Assembly: GCA_035638575.1 (NCBI GenBank)
Contig: DASQZT010000019.1
Location: forward strand, 1 to 64,000
Direction of reading: 5' to 3'
DNA: 64,000 nucleotides
Source of the DNA: DASQZT01 sp035638575
Lineage (GTDB): Bacteria > Acidobacteriota > Terriglobia > Bryobacterales > Bryobacteraceae
The position numbers were made by a program, and so were the translations under genes. The notes beneath the pieces were generated by a model, which did not search any database, had not been told where the DNA came from, and saw nothing but the letters and a program-made list of their open reading frames with translations. The stretch's first letter is position 1. Each line of letters starts with the position of its first letter. Positions 43,742 through 52,227 of the stretch are shown in pieces.

Positions 43742-44715
43742 GGAGGCTTCGCGTCGTCGCGTTGGCGGCCGTGGCGCTGGCCGGGCTGGTGTTCTGGCGG
43801 ACGCGGCCGTACCAGGGCTTTCAGGGCGGAGTCTTCGTGGATATTCCGCACGGCACCTCCACGGGAGGAATCGCGGACCTGCTGGCCGGCGCGGGCGTGG
43901 TCCGCAGCCGCTGGGACTTCCTGGCCGCGCGCAGCGTCGAGAAATCGCAGGTGCTGCAGGCGGGCGAGTACCTGTTCCGCCGGCCGGCCACGGTTTCCGA
44001 AGTTTGCGGCAGGATCGCGCGCGGCGACGTTTTTTATTACGAGCTGGTGGTGCCCGAAGGCAGGAACATGTTCGAGATCGGGGCCGCCGCGGAGCAGATC
44101 GGGCTGTTCTCCGCGGCGCAGTTCGTGGCCGCCGCGCGCAATCCGGAGACGATCCGCGACCTCGACCCGCGGGCCGGGACGCTGGAAGGGTATCTCTTCC
44201 CGAATACCTACAGGCTCGGCCGCCATACCACTCCCGACCGGCTCTGCCACCTGATGACGGCGAAATTCCGCGAGGTCTGGGGCGGCCTCCACACGGACGC
44301 CGGCGTGCACGACACGGTGACGCTGGCATCGCTGGTCGAAAAGGAAAGCAAACTCACCGCGGAGCGCGCGCGGATTGCGGGCGTGTTCCGGAACCGCCTG
44401 CGCATCGGCATGAAGCTCGATTGCGACCCCACGACGATTTACGCCGCGCTGCTGACGAACCGCTATCGCGGCGCGATCCACCGCTCCGACCTGGACAGCG
44501 AAAACGCGTACAACACGTATCGGCACACCGGCCTGCCGCCGGGGCCCATCGCCAATCCGGGACTGGAGTCGATCCGGGCGGCGCTCGAACCTTCCGATAC
44601 CGAGGCGCTGTACTTCGTGCTGCGGCCGGACGGGTCGGGCGCGCACCAGTTTTCGAGCACGATCGCGGAGCACGAAGCCGCGGCCGCGAAGTACCGCCGT
44701 GGCCTCCAGAGATAA
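43738..44715 (+). CDS. mltG: Endolytic transglycosylase MltG
   Basis: 325 residues, inner-membrane anchored by a helix at about residues 5-21 (VVALAAVALAGLVFW). It carries the LysM-like YceG N-terminal part and the catalytic region LEGYLFPNTYRLGR, LASLVEKESKLTAER (VEKE holds the catalytic Glu), GMKLDCDPTTIYAA, SENAYNTYRHTGLPPGPIAN and PDGSGAHQFSSTIAEH. It cuts nascent peptidoglycan strands and sets chain length. The ATG overlaps the ruvX stop by four bases, the ruvX-mltG order seen in many bacteria. Confidence 0.95.
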   Translation: MRRLRVVALAAVALAGLVFWRTRPYQGFQGGVFVDIPHGTSTGGIADLLAGAGVVRSRWDFLAARSVEKSQVLQAGEYLFRRPATVSEVCGRIARGDVFYYELVVPEGRNMFEIGAAAEQIGLFSAAQFVAAARNPETIRDLDPRAGTLEGYLFPNTYRLGRHTTPDRLCHLMTAKFREVWGGLHTDAGVHDTVTLASLVEKESKLTAERARIAGVFRNRLRIGMKLDCDPTTIYAALLTNRYRGAIHRSDLDSENAYNTYRHTGLPPGPIANPGLESIRAALEPSDTEALYFVLRPDGSGAHQFSSTIAEHEAAAAKYRRGLQR

Positions 44716-45181
44716 GCCGGCGAAGCAGCGGTTGCGCGAGTATCTCGCGGAGGAGCGGCCCGCCGCCATCACGGAAGCCGTATGGCGGGAATTGCTGCGA
44801 AGGCTGGCGCCGGTGTCGGAGAGCTATCTGCGCGACCTGCTGGTTTCCACGGGCCTGCCATTCGAACAACCTTATGCCGGCATCCGGCAGCACACCTTCG
44901 AAGAACTGGAGCGATCGCTGCGCGAGATGCAGCAGGAATATACCGAGGCCATGGCGGTGGGCGACCGCGACCGCGCGCGCTACTGCCGGCGGCAGGTGAT
45001 CGGCGCCAAGGACCGGGCGAAATTCCTCGCGCAGAGCGCCAGGACAGCTCCCGAGAAGCGAGCGCTGAAGCGCGAGATGGCGGAGTGGATGCTGGTGTGG
45101 CTGGAGAATCCCGCGGTCTTCGCGGCGTGGGTGGAGGCGCGGAAGCGGGTTACGGGCCTCCGCTCGACGCCGATAGAATAG
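44699..45181 (+). CDS. Conserved hypothetical protein between mltG and rsmE
   Basis: 160 residues from a GTG 17 bases inside the end of mltG. The protein is highly charged and helical, with ITEAVWRELLRRLAPVSESY, RDLLVSTGLPFEQPYAGIRQ, a HTFEELERSLREMQQEY segment and RALKREMAEWMLVWLENPA. No signal peptide, no metal motif and no recognised family. Overlap with mltG and four bases to rsmE show co-transcription with wall and ribosome genes. A cytoplasmic nucleic-acid or protein-interaction role is possible but unproven. Confidence 0.7.
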   Translation: MASRDKPAKQRLREYLAEERPAAITEAVWRELLRRLAPVSESYLRDLLVSTGLPFEQPYAGIRQHTFEELERSLREMQQEYTEAMAVGDRDRARYCRRQVIGAKDRAKFLAQSARTAPEKRALKREMAEWMLVWLENPAVFAAWVEARKRVTGLRSTPIE

Positions 45182-45184
45182 GCT

Positions 45185-45904
45185 TTGGCCCGGAGAAGAT
45201 TTTTCGTCGACGCGATTCACGGCGGCATGGCGGAACTGACCGGCAGCGAGGCGCGCCGCCTCAACCGCGTCCTGCGCGCCGAAGTTGGGCAGCGCTACGA
45301 AATCTCGGATAGCCGCTCCACCTGGCTCGCCGAGATCGCGGAAGCCCGCGGCGACCGCGTGCTCTTCCGCGTGCTCGAACCCGTCGCGACGCCGGATCCG
45401 CCACTGCGCATCACGCTGTGCGCAGCGCTCATCAAGTTCGACCGCTTCGAATGGGCCATCGAAAAAGCCACCGAGCTGGGCGTGGACCGAATCCTGCCGG
45501 TGGAGACGGCGCGCAGCGAAAAGGGCCTGCTGGAGGCCTCCCGCAAGCGGGCGGAGCGCTGGGCCCGCATCGCGCGCGAAAGCAGCCAGCAGGCCCGCCG
45601 CGCGCGGGCTCCGGAGATCCTGCCGGCGGCGAGATTCGCCAACTGCCTCGGGGAGCCCGCCGATTGGCGCTACTTCCTGGAAGAAACCACCGCGCCGCCG
45701 ATGTTACAGGTGTTGCCGGCCGAACGCCTGGCTTCGGCGCGCGCCGGGCTGCTCGCCGGTCCCGAAGGCGGCTGGACCGACCAGGAACGGCAGGCCGCCG
45801 CCGCCGCCGGATGGCTGCCGGTGTCGCTGGGCCCCCACGTGCTTCGTGCGGAAACAGCGGCAGCGGCGGCCGTCGCCATCCTGATGAACGCCTGGATGCG
45901 GTAG
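45185..45904 (+). CDS. rsmE: 16S rRNA (uracil1498-N3)-methyltransferase
   Basis: 239 residues starting at TTG, three bases after the preceding stop. PUA-like N-terminal domain (RRFFVDAIHGGMAELTGSEA) and SPOUT knot: RITLCAALIKFDRFEWAIEK, the ATELGVDRILPVETARS stretch, ARESSQQARRARAPEI, GLLAGPEGGWTDQE (SAM loop) and SLGPHVLRAETAA. Methylates U1498 of 16S rRNA. Confidence 0.95.
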   Translation: MARRRFFVDAIHGGMAELTGSEARRLNRVLRAEVGQRYEISDSRSTWLAEIAEARGDRVLFRVLEPVATPDPPLRITLCAALIKFDRFEWAIEKATELGVDRILPVETARSEKGLLEASRKRAERWARIARESSQQARRARAPEILPAARFANCLGEPADWRYFLEETTAPPMLQVLPAERLASARAGLLAGPEGGWTDQERQAAAAAGWLPVSLGPHVLRAETAAAAAVAILMNAWMR

Positions 45905-45997
45905 CTTTGGGTGCGGGCAAGCTGAAGCATGCCCCACAGGGAAGGTTGCTGCAATACAATAGGTACGGGTGGCAAGGGCACTCGTTCGGGGAAACTA

Positions 45998-47161
45998 TTG
46001 AATCCAGTCGGCGCAGCATTATTCCTGCTGTTTATTTTCATCCAGTGGCACATCTCACGCCTGCTGGCGCGGTGGTCGGACCGGCGTTTTTCGGGCCGAA
46101 TCCGCACCGCCGCGCGGTGGTCGGCCCGCGCCTTCGGCGTCCTGGCGCTCCTGGGGTATGTGTGCACGATGTCCGACTTGATGGCGCGGCTCGGCCTCCC
46201 CGGCGGCCCGGTGATGATCATCGGAGCGGCCGCCTTCGCGTACTTTCTAGCCGCCACCGGGGTGGTGGCCCTGCACACGCTGCTCACGCTGGCGCGCCGG
46301 GGCCTGAACGCCGAGGTCGACCGGGGCCGCAGGCGCGTGCTCAACGCGGCGGGCAACCTGGTGATGGCCTCCCCGATCGTGGCGATCGGCTACGGCGGCC
46401 TGGTGCAGCGCACGGATTTCCGCGTGCGCGAGATCGACATACCGCTCTCCGGCCTGCCGGCGGATCTCGATGGGCTGCGCCTGCTGCAAATCAGCGACAT
46501 CCACCTCAGCCCGTTTCTCAGCGAGGCCGAATTGTCGCGGGTGATCGACGCGTGCGGCGAACTGCGTCCGCAGGTGACGCTGGTGACCGGCGACCTGATT
46601 TCCGCGAAAGACGATCCACTCGCCGCCTGCATCCGCCAACTCGCCCGCCTCAAAGCCGATGCCGGCGTTTTCGGCTGTATGGGCAACCACGAACGGTACG
46701 CAAAAGTGGAGGACGCCGCCGAACGAATGGCCGGCCGGGTGGGAATCCGCTTTCTCCGCGGGCAGGCCCAGCCGCTGCGCTTCGGCAACGCGGTTCTCAA
46801 CCTGGCGGGCGTCGACTACCAGCCCATGGCATCGAGGAAGACCTATCTTCGGGGCGCGGATCGCCTGCTGGCGCCGGGCGCGTTCAACGTTCTGCTCTCG
46901 CACAATCCGGACGTCTTCCCGGTGGCCGCCCGTCAGGGCTATAATCTTCTGCTTGCGGGACACACGCACGGAGGACAGGTGACGGTGGAGATTCTGGACC
47001 AGGCGATCAACCCCGCCCGCTTCCTCACGCCGTATGTGTACGGCCTCTACCGGTCGGGAGCCGCGGCGGCTTACGTCACGCGGGGCATCGGAACCATCGG
47101 CCTTCCGGCCCGCATCGGTGCGCCGCCCGAGATTTCCCTACTTCGACTCAGAAAGGTCTAA
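45998..47161 (+). CDS. Membrane-anchored metallophosphoesterase (YaeI/YkuE type)
   Basis: The TTG at 45998, preceded by GGGGA, starts directly in the first helix; an ATG at 45929 would add a poorly fitting leader. Four hydrophobic helices (about residues 3-22, 45-65, 70-100 and 115-140) are followed by a calcineurin-like domain with LLQISDIHLSPF, LVTGDLIS, GCMGNHE, LLSHNPD and LLLAGHTHGGQ, the complete metal set. E. coli YaeI/LpxG-like enzymes of this layout act on UDP-diacylglucosamine or phospholipids; the substrate here is unknown. It lies about 90 bases after rsmE and 12 bases before a second phosphoesterase. Confidence 0.82.
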   Translation: MNPVGAALFLLFIFIQWHISRLLARWSDRRFSGRIRTAARWSARAFGVLALLGYVCTMSDLMARLGLPGGPVMIIGAAAFAYFLAATGVVALHTLLTLARRGLNAEVDRGRRRVLNAAGNLVMASPIVAIGYGGLVQRTDFRVREIDIPLSGLPADLDGLRLLQISDIHLSPFLSEAELSRVIDACGELRPQVTLVTGDLISAKDDPLAACIRQLARLKADAGVFGCMGNHERYAKVEDAAERMAGRVGIRFLRGQAQPLRFGNAVLNLAGVDYQPMASRKTYLRGADRLLAPGAFNVLLSHNPDVFPVAARQGYNLLLAGHTHGGQVTVEILDQAINPARFLTPYVYGLYRSGAAAAYVTRGIGTIGLPARIGAPPEISLLRLRKV

Positions 47162-47173
47162 CCCCGCCCCTCC

Positions 47174-47914
47174 GTGCGCTATCTAATCCTGAGCGATCTT
47201 CACGCGAACCTGGAAGCCCTGGAGGCCGTTCTCCAGCAGGCCGGCGGCCAGTACGACCGCGCGCTGTGCTGCGGCGACCTGGTGGGCTACGGGGCCGATC
47301 CGAACGCGGTGGTGGACTGGGTGCGCGCCAATTGCACGGTGGTGGTGCGGGGCAATCACGACAAGGCGTGCATCGGCCAGGACGACCTGGAGTGGTTCAA
47401 CCCGGTGGCGCGCGCCGCCGCGCAGTGGACGCTGCGCACCCTCACGGCGGAGAACGCCGACTACATTCGGGGCCTCTCGCAAGGCCCGGTCCTGGAGGGC
47501 GGATTCGAAGTGGTGCACGGCTCGCCCCTCGACGAGGACGAATACATGCTGGCCGCCGATGAAGCGGTGGACGCGTTTTCGTACCTGGAGACCCGCGTGG
47601 CCTTCTTCGGCCACACGCACGTGCAGGGCGGGTTTATCTGGAACCATTCCCGGGTGGAGACCATCCTGTGCTCCCCGGCGCCCGGCGAGCGCCAATTGAT
47701 GGAGATCGATCCCGAGTGCGCCTACCTGATCAACCCCGGCTCGGTGGGCCAGCCGCGCGACGGCATCCCGCAGGCGGCATTCGCGTTGTACGACCCGGAT
47801 GCGCGCCTGGTCACCTACTGCCGGGCGCTCTACGATGTGGGCCGCGCCCAGCAGAAGATCCGGGACGCGGGGCTGCCGCCGATTCTGGCGGACCGGCTGA
47901 GCCTGGGGCGCTAG
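47174..47914 (+). CDS. YfcE/MJ0936-type metallophosphoesterase
   Basis: 246 residues from a GTG start. Motifs: LILSDLHANLEALEAV, CCGDLVGYGADPN, VVVRGNHDKACIG, FEVVHGSPLDEDEY, VAFFGHTHVQGGF and the LINPGSVGQPRDG signature of the YfcE/DNA-phosphodiesterase-like subgroup. All metal ligands are present. It is cytoplasmic; possible substrates are diadenosine polyphosphates, phosphodiesters or nucleotides. It probably forms a transcription unit with the preceding membrane phosphoesterase. Confidence 0.88.
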   Translation: MRYLILSDLHANLEALEAVLQQAGGQYDRALCCGDLVGYGADPNAVVDWVRANCTVVVRGNHDKACIGQDDLEWFNPVARAAAQWTLRTLTAENADYIRGLSQGPVLEGGFEVVHGSPLDEDEYMLAADEAVDAFSYLETRVAFFGHTHVQGGFIWNHSRVETILCSPAPGERQLMEIDPECAYLINPGSVGQPRDGIPQAAFALYDPDARLVTYCRALYDVGRAQQKIRDAGLPPILADRLSLGR

Positions 47915-47923
47915 CCGCGTCAG

Positions 47924-47940
47924 CGGACTGGTTCCGGCGC
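47924..47940 (+). repeat. 17-base direct repeat, left copy
   Basis: CGGACTGGTTCCGGCGC occurs here and again at 48791-48807, where it is part of the last codons of the molybdopterin-domain gene. The 850 bases between hold the ORF6N gene, so the repeats may bound an insertion. Confidence 0.5.
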
Positions 47941-48131
47941 GACCCTCTACTACGCGCGGACAAAGGGCTGTCCCGTTCCGTATCATCGGTAAAAAGCAAA
48001 AAGCCGAACCAGGCGTAGCTGGAAAATGACGCTGGCAGAAGGGCAGTCGATGGACAGGTCGAATTCGTCTTGGTCGCGGAGCATGGGGGTGTGGGTGTTT
48101 GAGATTGCAATTTGCAGGAGCAAAGGACGGG

Positions 48132-48710
48132 TCACTTTTTCTTGGGGCTGGACGGTATCCGGAAGCCGATAGCTCTGGTGATGGGTGGGTGCTTCAATTT
48201 CTGGATGTCTTGGACAACGGCCACAAGGATCGAGCCGTGCTGTTCCAGGGTGCGGGTCTGCTGCTTCTGGCTGGCTTCCATCCGCTCGATTTTGCGGGCC
48301 AGCTCTTTGTGGCTGGCCAGTAGCTCGCGGAGTTTGACGAAGGCGCGCACGATCAGGATGCTCATCTGTACCGCGCGTTCGCTGTTGAGCACCGATGAAA
48401 GCATCGTCACGCCGTGTTCGGTGAAAGCATAAGGGGCTGTTTGTCGGCCGCCGCGGCCAGGCTTTGCTCTTGCAATTTGCAAGAGCAAAGAATCGACCTC
48501 TTCTTTGGTGAGCTGGAACATAAAGTCCTCGGGGAAGCGGCTGCTGTTGCGGCGGACAGCGAGGTTGAGGTTGCCGGTCGTCACTTGGTAAAGCTCAGCC
48601 AGGTCGGAATCGAGCATCACCTTTTGCCCGCGGATCACGTAGATGCGGCGCTCGATAAGCTCCGCGAGCACGGGCAACTGGCCGGTGGAGGACGTCAGAT
48701 TGTTTTTCAT
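48132..48710 (-). CDS. ORF6N-domain DNA-binding protein
   Basis: 192 residues. The ORF6N domain spans about residues 15-125: LIERRIYVIRGQKVMLDSDL, ELYQVTTGNLNLAVRRN, RFPEDFMFQLTKEEVDSL, APYAFTEHGVTMLSSVL and MSILIVRAFVKLRELL. A coiled coil follows (KELARKIERMEASQKQQTRT) with a basic end SSPKKK. ORF6N proteins come from phages and mobile DNA and are dispersed through soil bacterial genomes, probably as DNA-binding regulators. A perfect 29-base palindrome lies inside the coding sequence. The gene sits between 17-base direct repeats. Confidence 0.85.
   Translation of the reverse strand: MKNNLTSSTGQLPVLAELIERRIYVIRGQKVMLDSDLAELYQVTTGNLNLAVRRNSSRFPEDFMFQLTKEEVDSLLLQIARAKPGRGGRQTAPYAFTEHGVTMLSSVLNSERAVQMSILIVRAFVKLRELLASHKELARKIERMEASQKQQTRTLEQHGSILVAVVQDIQKLKHPPITRAIGFRIPSSPKKK
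48462..48490. repeat. Perfect 29-base palindrome inside the ORF6N gene
   Basis: Arms CTTTGCTCTTGCA and TGCAAGAGCAAAG enclose a 3-base centre (ATT). A half copy with two changes lies at 48105-48127, just beyond the ORF6N stop. The encoded peptide at the palindrome is LLLQIARAK. Confidence 0.75.
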
Positions 48711-48786
48711 TCGTCTTTGAATGGTTCATGATAGCGCCTGGTCGGCCCAGGTGGATGTTTTTCCCTGGACGGCGCCGCACCCAATA

Positions 48787-49287
48787 TTACCGGACTGGTT
48801 CCGGCGCCGAAGCCATCTCGATCCGCTCGACCATCCGTACCCAACGGCTCTCGCGCTTCTCGTCGGGGAGGACGAGGCGCAGCGGCCCGTCGTGGGATGA
48901 GAGCGGCTGGCCATCCATCCGGTCGGCAAGCAAAGCACGGGCGCCGCCGAACGCGGGGTCCAGCTCGGGCAGAGAGAACAGCGCGCGGTAACCGTCGTGA
49001 GCTGTCACGAGGATGTACCGCGAAAGCAGGGCGCCGCGGACGGTCTCGCCCTGAGGCACGGCGGCCCGCTTCAGAAGCTCCGCCACGGCGACACCCTCGA
49101 AGGTGTGTTCTTTGCCGTCCTGGGTCCTGGCCTGAAGCTTCACACGCGGCATCGCCAGGAGGTCGGCCAGGGTGAGCGCGACCGGTGGCCTGGCGACTCC
49201 GTCGCGCCCGGAGACACCTTCGATCCGCAGGGCGGGATCGGCGGCAAAGGCCGCCAGAGCCAGTAACGCCACGGAAAGTCGATGCAT
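48787..49287 (-). CDS. Exported molybdopterin-binding (sulfite-oxidase-like) domain protein
   Basis: 166 residues with a short signal peptide (residues 1-16, to AFAAD). The remainder is a shortened oxidoreductase molybdopterin-binding domain: LTLADLLAMPRVKLQART, HTFEGVAVAELLKRAAV, YILVTAHDGYRALFSLPELD, PLSSHDGPLRLVLPDEKRES and RWVRMVERIEM. It lacks the cysteine that ligates Mo in sulfite oxidase, and it is less than half the enzyme length, so it may bind a partner rather than catalyse. Its 3' end carries one of the 17-base direct repeats. Confidence 0.75.
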   Translation of the reverse strand: MHRLSVALLALAAFAADPALRIEGVSGRDGVARPPVALTLADLLAMPRVKLQARTQDGKEHTFEGVAVAELLKRAAVPQGETVRGALLSRYILVTAHDGYRALFSLPELDPAFGGARALLADRMDGQPLSSHDGPLRLVLPDEKRESRWVRMVERIEMASAPEPVR

Positions 49288-49623
49288 GACATTGTCATTT
49301 TAACGCGACAATGAGGCTTACGGGACAGCTTTCCGCGGCGCAAGAACCTGCGCTGCATGCCGAGCCGCGGCTGTCGGAAGCCGGGAAAGCATTTGGCCGC
49401 AGATGAACACGGATAAACGCGGATAACAGGCCAAGGAATTATCAGCGTTAATCTGCGTTCATCGGCGGCTTTCCTTGATCTCTTACGGTTTCTCAGGGAG
49501 CCGCAACCGAACCGGAATCCGTTTTGCGACACACTCCGTATGTATCCACGAGGACAGCGATCCTGGTAACACGAGTTGAATAATCGTGCTACGGGTGGTA
49601 GGATTGCTGTTCCCGGACGAGAT
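49288..49623. other. Divergent intergenic region with a dispersed repeat
   Basis: The 336 bases between the molybdopterin-domain gene and the TonB receptor hold the second copy of the ~125-base palindromic repeat (49384-49493). The promoter of the receptor is expected in 49494-49623; no clear -35/-10 pair was found. Confidence 0.4.
49384..49493. repeat. ~125-base imperfect palindromic dispersed repeat, copy 2
   Basis: Same orientation and about 85 percent identical by eye to 35648-35758, including CAGATGAACACGGAT and GCGTTAATCTGCGTTCATCG. The outer stem GGAAAGC/GCTTTCC is retained here. Confidence 0.8.
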
Positions 49624-51921
49624 ATGGGGAAAAAGCTCTTCTGCCGATGCGCCGCGCTGGCGGCCCTGGCCGCTGTTGCGGCCCTGGCGCACGCCGAGGC
49701 TGTCCTCTCGGGCAGCCTCACCGATCCGCAAGGCAAGAGCGTCAAGGGCGCGTTGGTGCGGCTGCTGATGCCCGATGGGACACCGGCGAAAGAAACGCGG
49801 ACGGATGACGCCGGCCAGTTCCGGTTCGCCGGCATCGCGGCGGGGGCGTATCGGATCAGCGCTTCCGCGCCGGGCTTCGCCTCGATCAGCCAGGATTGCT
49901 ATCTCCCCGACGGCCGCACCTCGGTGGCCGGGCTGCAATTCGACCGGCTGGAGCCGCAGGCGCAGAGCATCGTGATCACGGCCAAGGCCTTGGAACCGGA
50001 AGTGGACCGGCGCAACTCCGAGGTGTTCGACCGTACGCTGTTCTCGCGGGACGACCAGGTGTTTCAACAGTTGGACGCGGGCATCGACGCCGGACAGCAC
50101 GAAGGCGGCGGGAAGTCGCTGGAGATCCGGCGGTTCGGTTTCAATCTGGATCACGGCGGGGTGAACGGCGGGCTCAAGGTGCTGGTGGACGACGTACAAC
50201 AGAATCAGGGAACGCAGGGACACGGGCAGGGATATCTCGGATCGCTGAAGGCGCTGAGCCCGGAGCTGATCCAGGACGTCACCATCATCAACGGGCCGTT
50301 CAGCCCCGAGTACGGCGACTTCAGCGGGCTGGGGGTGGTGCACATCCGCCAGCGCGAGTCGCTGCCGGACCAGTTCACGGCGCGCCTCCAGGGCGGCAAT
50401 TTCAACACCGGCCGCGGCTTCCTGGCGTACAGCCCCGATTTGCCGAACGTCGATTCCTACATCGCGTACGAGGGTTCCTACACCGACGGGCCCTTCGTCA
50501 ACCCGGGACGCTACCGCCGCGACAACGTGAACGCGAATTTCACGACGGCGCTCGACAGCACGCGGAAACTGGGGTTCCGCGCGATCTTCGGCCGCAACGA
50601 TTTCTACTCTTCGGGACAAATTCCGCTCGACCTGGTGAGCGCGGGACTTTTGGACCGCTTCGGGTATGTGGATCCGACCGACGGCGGGCGCGTCAGGCTG
50701 GGAACGATGTCGAGCTATTACAGCCAATCGTTCGGCGATGGCGGCACGCTGAAAATCGACGGCTTCGTGGGCCGCTCGTTGTTCGATCTGTACTCCGATT
50801 TCACGTACTTCCTGAACGATCCGGTGCACGGCGATGCGTTTCAGCAGCACGATTCGCGCTTGCAGGACGGCGCCAACCTGCAATACAGCCATCCGCACAG
50901 GATCGGGGCCATGGTTGCGGTCTTCACCTCGGGCGCGAACTTCCACGACAACGAGATCAACGTGGGGTTGTACCCCAGGGACGGGCGCGCGCCCACCGGC
51001 GTCACGACGCGCGCGGACGCGCACGTGACCAATGGCGCCGGCTACGCGCAGGAGACGGTGAGCCTGTTGCGCGGCCGTCTGATTCTGGGCGGCGGCCTGC
51101 GCTTCGACGAATTCCGCTATAACGTGCGGGACCTGGTGAACCCGGATGCCGGCGGCCTACAGTACGCCGGCAAGTGGCAGGGCAAAGGCAGCGCCGCGTT
51201 CACGCCGTCGAAGCGCGTTCCCTTTACGCTGCACGCGAATTACGGGCGCGGGATCAACAGCATCGACGCGCGCGGCGTGGTGGAGCGGCCCGATCAGCCG
51301 CGCCTGGCGGCCACGGATTTCTACCAGGCCGGCACGTCCTCGAACTTCGGACGGTTGGGAATCAGCACGGATGTGTTCCTGATCGATCACTCCAACGAGA
51401 TGGTCTACATTCCGGACGACGGCAGCTTCGAATTCAAGGGGCCCAGCCGCGCCTACGGGTACGAGGCCAAGGCGTCGGTGCAACTCACGCGGCGCATTTC
51501 GCTGGACGGCGGGCTCACCAAGATCGGCAACGCTTTCTATCGCGGCGGCGATCACCGGGTGTACGTGGACAGCGCGCCGCACTTCACGGCGAACGCGGCC
51601 CTGACGCTCGCGGCCTGGCGCGGGTGGAGCGGGTCGCTGCGCATGCGGGCCATCAACCATTACCGCCTGGACGGAGACGACCCCTCGATCGTGGCTTCGG
51701 GTCACACGGTCATCGATTTCGGAGTAGCCAGGCGGATCAGCCGGAACGTGGAGTTCAGCTTAAGCCTGGATAATCTCACCAATCGGGATTACTGGGAGAC
51801 GCAGAACTACTTCGAATCGCGGGTGACACCGGACGCGCCGGCGATCGCGCGGATTCACGGGACGCCGGGATATCCGCTCACCGCGGTGGCCGGAATTACG
51901 CTGCACTTCGGCGGGAAGTAG
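49624..51921 (+). CDS. TonB-dependent receptor with carboxypeptidase-regulatory-like N-terminus
   Basis: 765 residues from the ATG at 49624, which starts a signal peptide (MGKKLFCRCAALAALAAVAA). Residues about 28-100 form a CarboxypepD_reg-like beta-sandwich (SGSLTDPQGKSVKGALVRLL and GQFRFAGIAAGAYRISASAP), then a plug domain (about 130-240) and a 22-stranded barrel to the C-terminus, which ends GITLHFGGK. The last strand is typical but followed by GGK rather than a terminal aromatic residue. Members import siderophores, vitamins or oligosaccharides; the ligand is unknown. There are no partner transport genes next to it. Confidence 0.88.
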   Translation: MGKKLFCRCAALAALAAVAALAHAEAVLSGSLTDPQGKSVKGALVRLLMPDGTPAKETRTDDAGQFRFAGIAAGAYRISASAPGFASISQDCYLPDGRTSVAGLQFDRLEPQAQSIVITAKALEPEVDRRNSEVFDRTLFSRDDQVFQQLDAGIDAGQHEGGGKSLEIRRFGFNLDHGGVNGGLKVLVDDVQQNQGTQGHGQGYLGSLKALSPELIQDVTIINGPFSPEYGDFSGLGVVHIRQRESLPDQFTARLQGGNFNTGRGFLAYSPDLPNVDSYIAYEGSYTDGPFVNPGRYRRDNVNANFTTALDSTRKLGFRAIFGRNDFYSSGQIPLDLVSAGLLDRFGYVDPTDGGRVRLGTMSSYYSQSFGDGGTLKIDGFVGRSLFDLYSDFTYFLNDPVHGDAFQQHDSRLQDGANLQYSHPHRIGAMVAVFTSGANFHDNEINVGLYPRDGRAPTGVTTRADAHVTNGAGYAQETVSLLRGRLILGGGLRFDEFRYNVRDLVNPDAGGLQYAGKWQGKGSAAFTPSKRVPFTLHANYGRGINSIDARGVVERPDQPRLAATDFYQAGTSSNFGRLGISTDVFLIDHSNEMVYIPDDGSFEFKGPSRAYGYEAKASVQLTRRISLDGGLTKIGNAFYRGGDHRVYVDSAPHFTANAALTLAAWRGWSGSLRMRAINHYRLDGDDPSIVASGHTVIDFGVARRISRNVEFSLSLDNLTNRDYWETQNYFESRVTPDAPAIARIHGTPGYPLTAVAGITLHFGGK

Positions 51922-51933
51922 GGGCGTGGGACC

Positions 51934-51962
51934 GCTCCCTGAGATGTGAAAGAATTTGGCCG
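51934..51962 (+). repeat. Truncated left end of the dispersed palindromic repeat
   Basis: GCTCCCTGAGA and GAAAGAATTTGGCCG match the left edge of the copy at 35633-35663, after which the sequence switches directly into permease-like codons. Confidence 0.55.
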
Positions 51963-52212
51963 GTTCAGCGCGATTCTGCCGGCCGTCTTCGCGGGCATCG
52001 CCCTGGCGCTATCGGCGGTGGGGATCTACGGCGTGATGTCGTGCATGGTGACCGGGCGCACGCGCGAAATCGGCATCCGGATGGCGCTGGGCGCGAGACA
52101 GAGCGATGTGCTTTCGCTGGTGCTGGGCCGCGGCGCGGCGCTGGCGGCGAGCTATCTGCCGGCGCGGCGCGCGAGCCAGGTGAACCCTTCGGCGGCGTTA
52201 AGGGCGGAGTAG
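51946..52212 (+). pseudogene. Remnant of a MacB/FtsX-type ABC permease
   Basis: 88 codons encode only the C-terminal FtsX domain of an orphan permease: FAGIALALSAVGIYGVMSCM, TGRTREIGIRMALGARQSDV, a jump, and the final ASYLPARRASQVNPSAALRAE. The segment between the second and third membrane helix is deleted and nothing upstream of the first helix remains. The apparent start codon is GTG inside a truncated dispersed repeat. The fragment cannot transport and marks a deletion event. Confidence 0.8.
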
Positions 52213-52227
52213 GGCGGGCTGCCCGTC

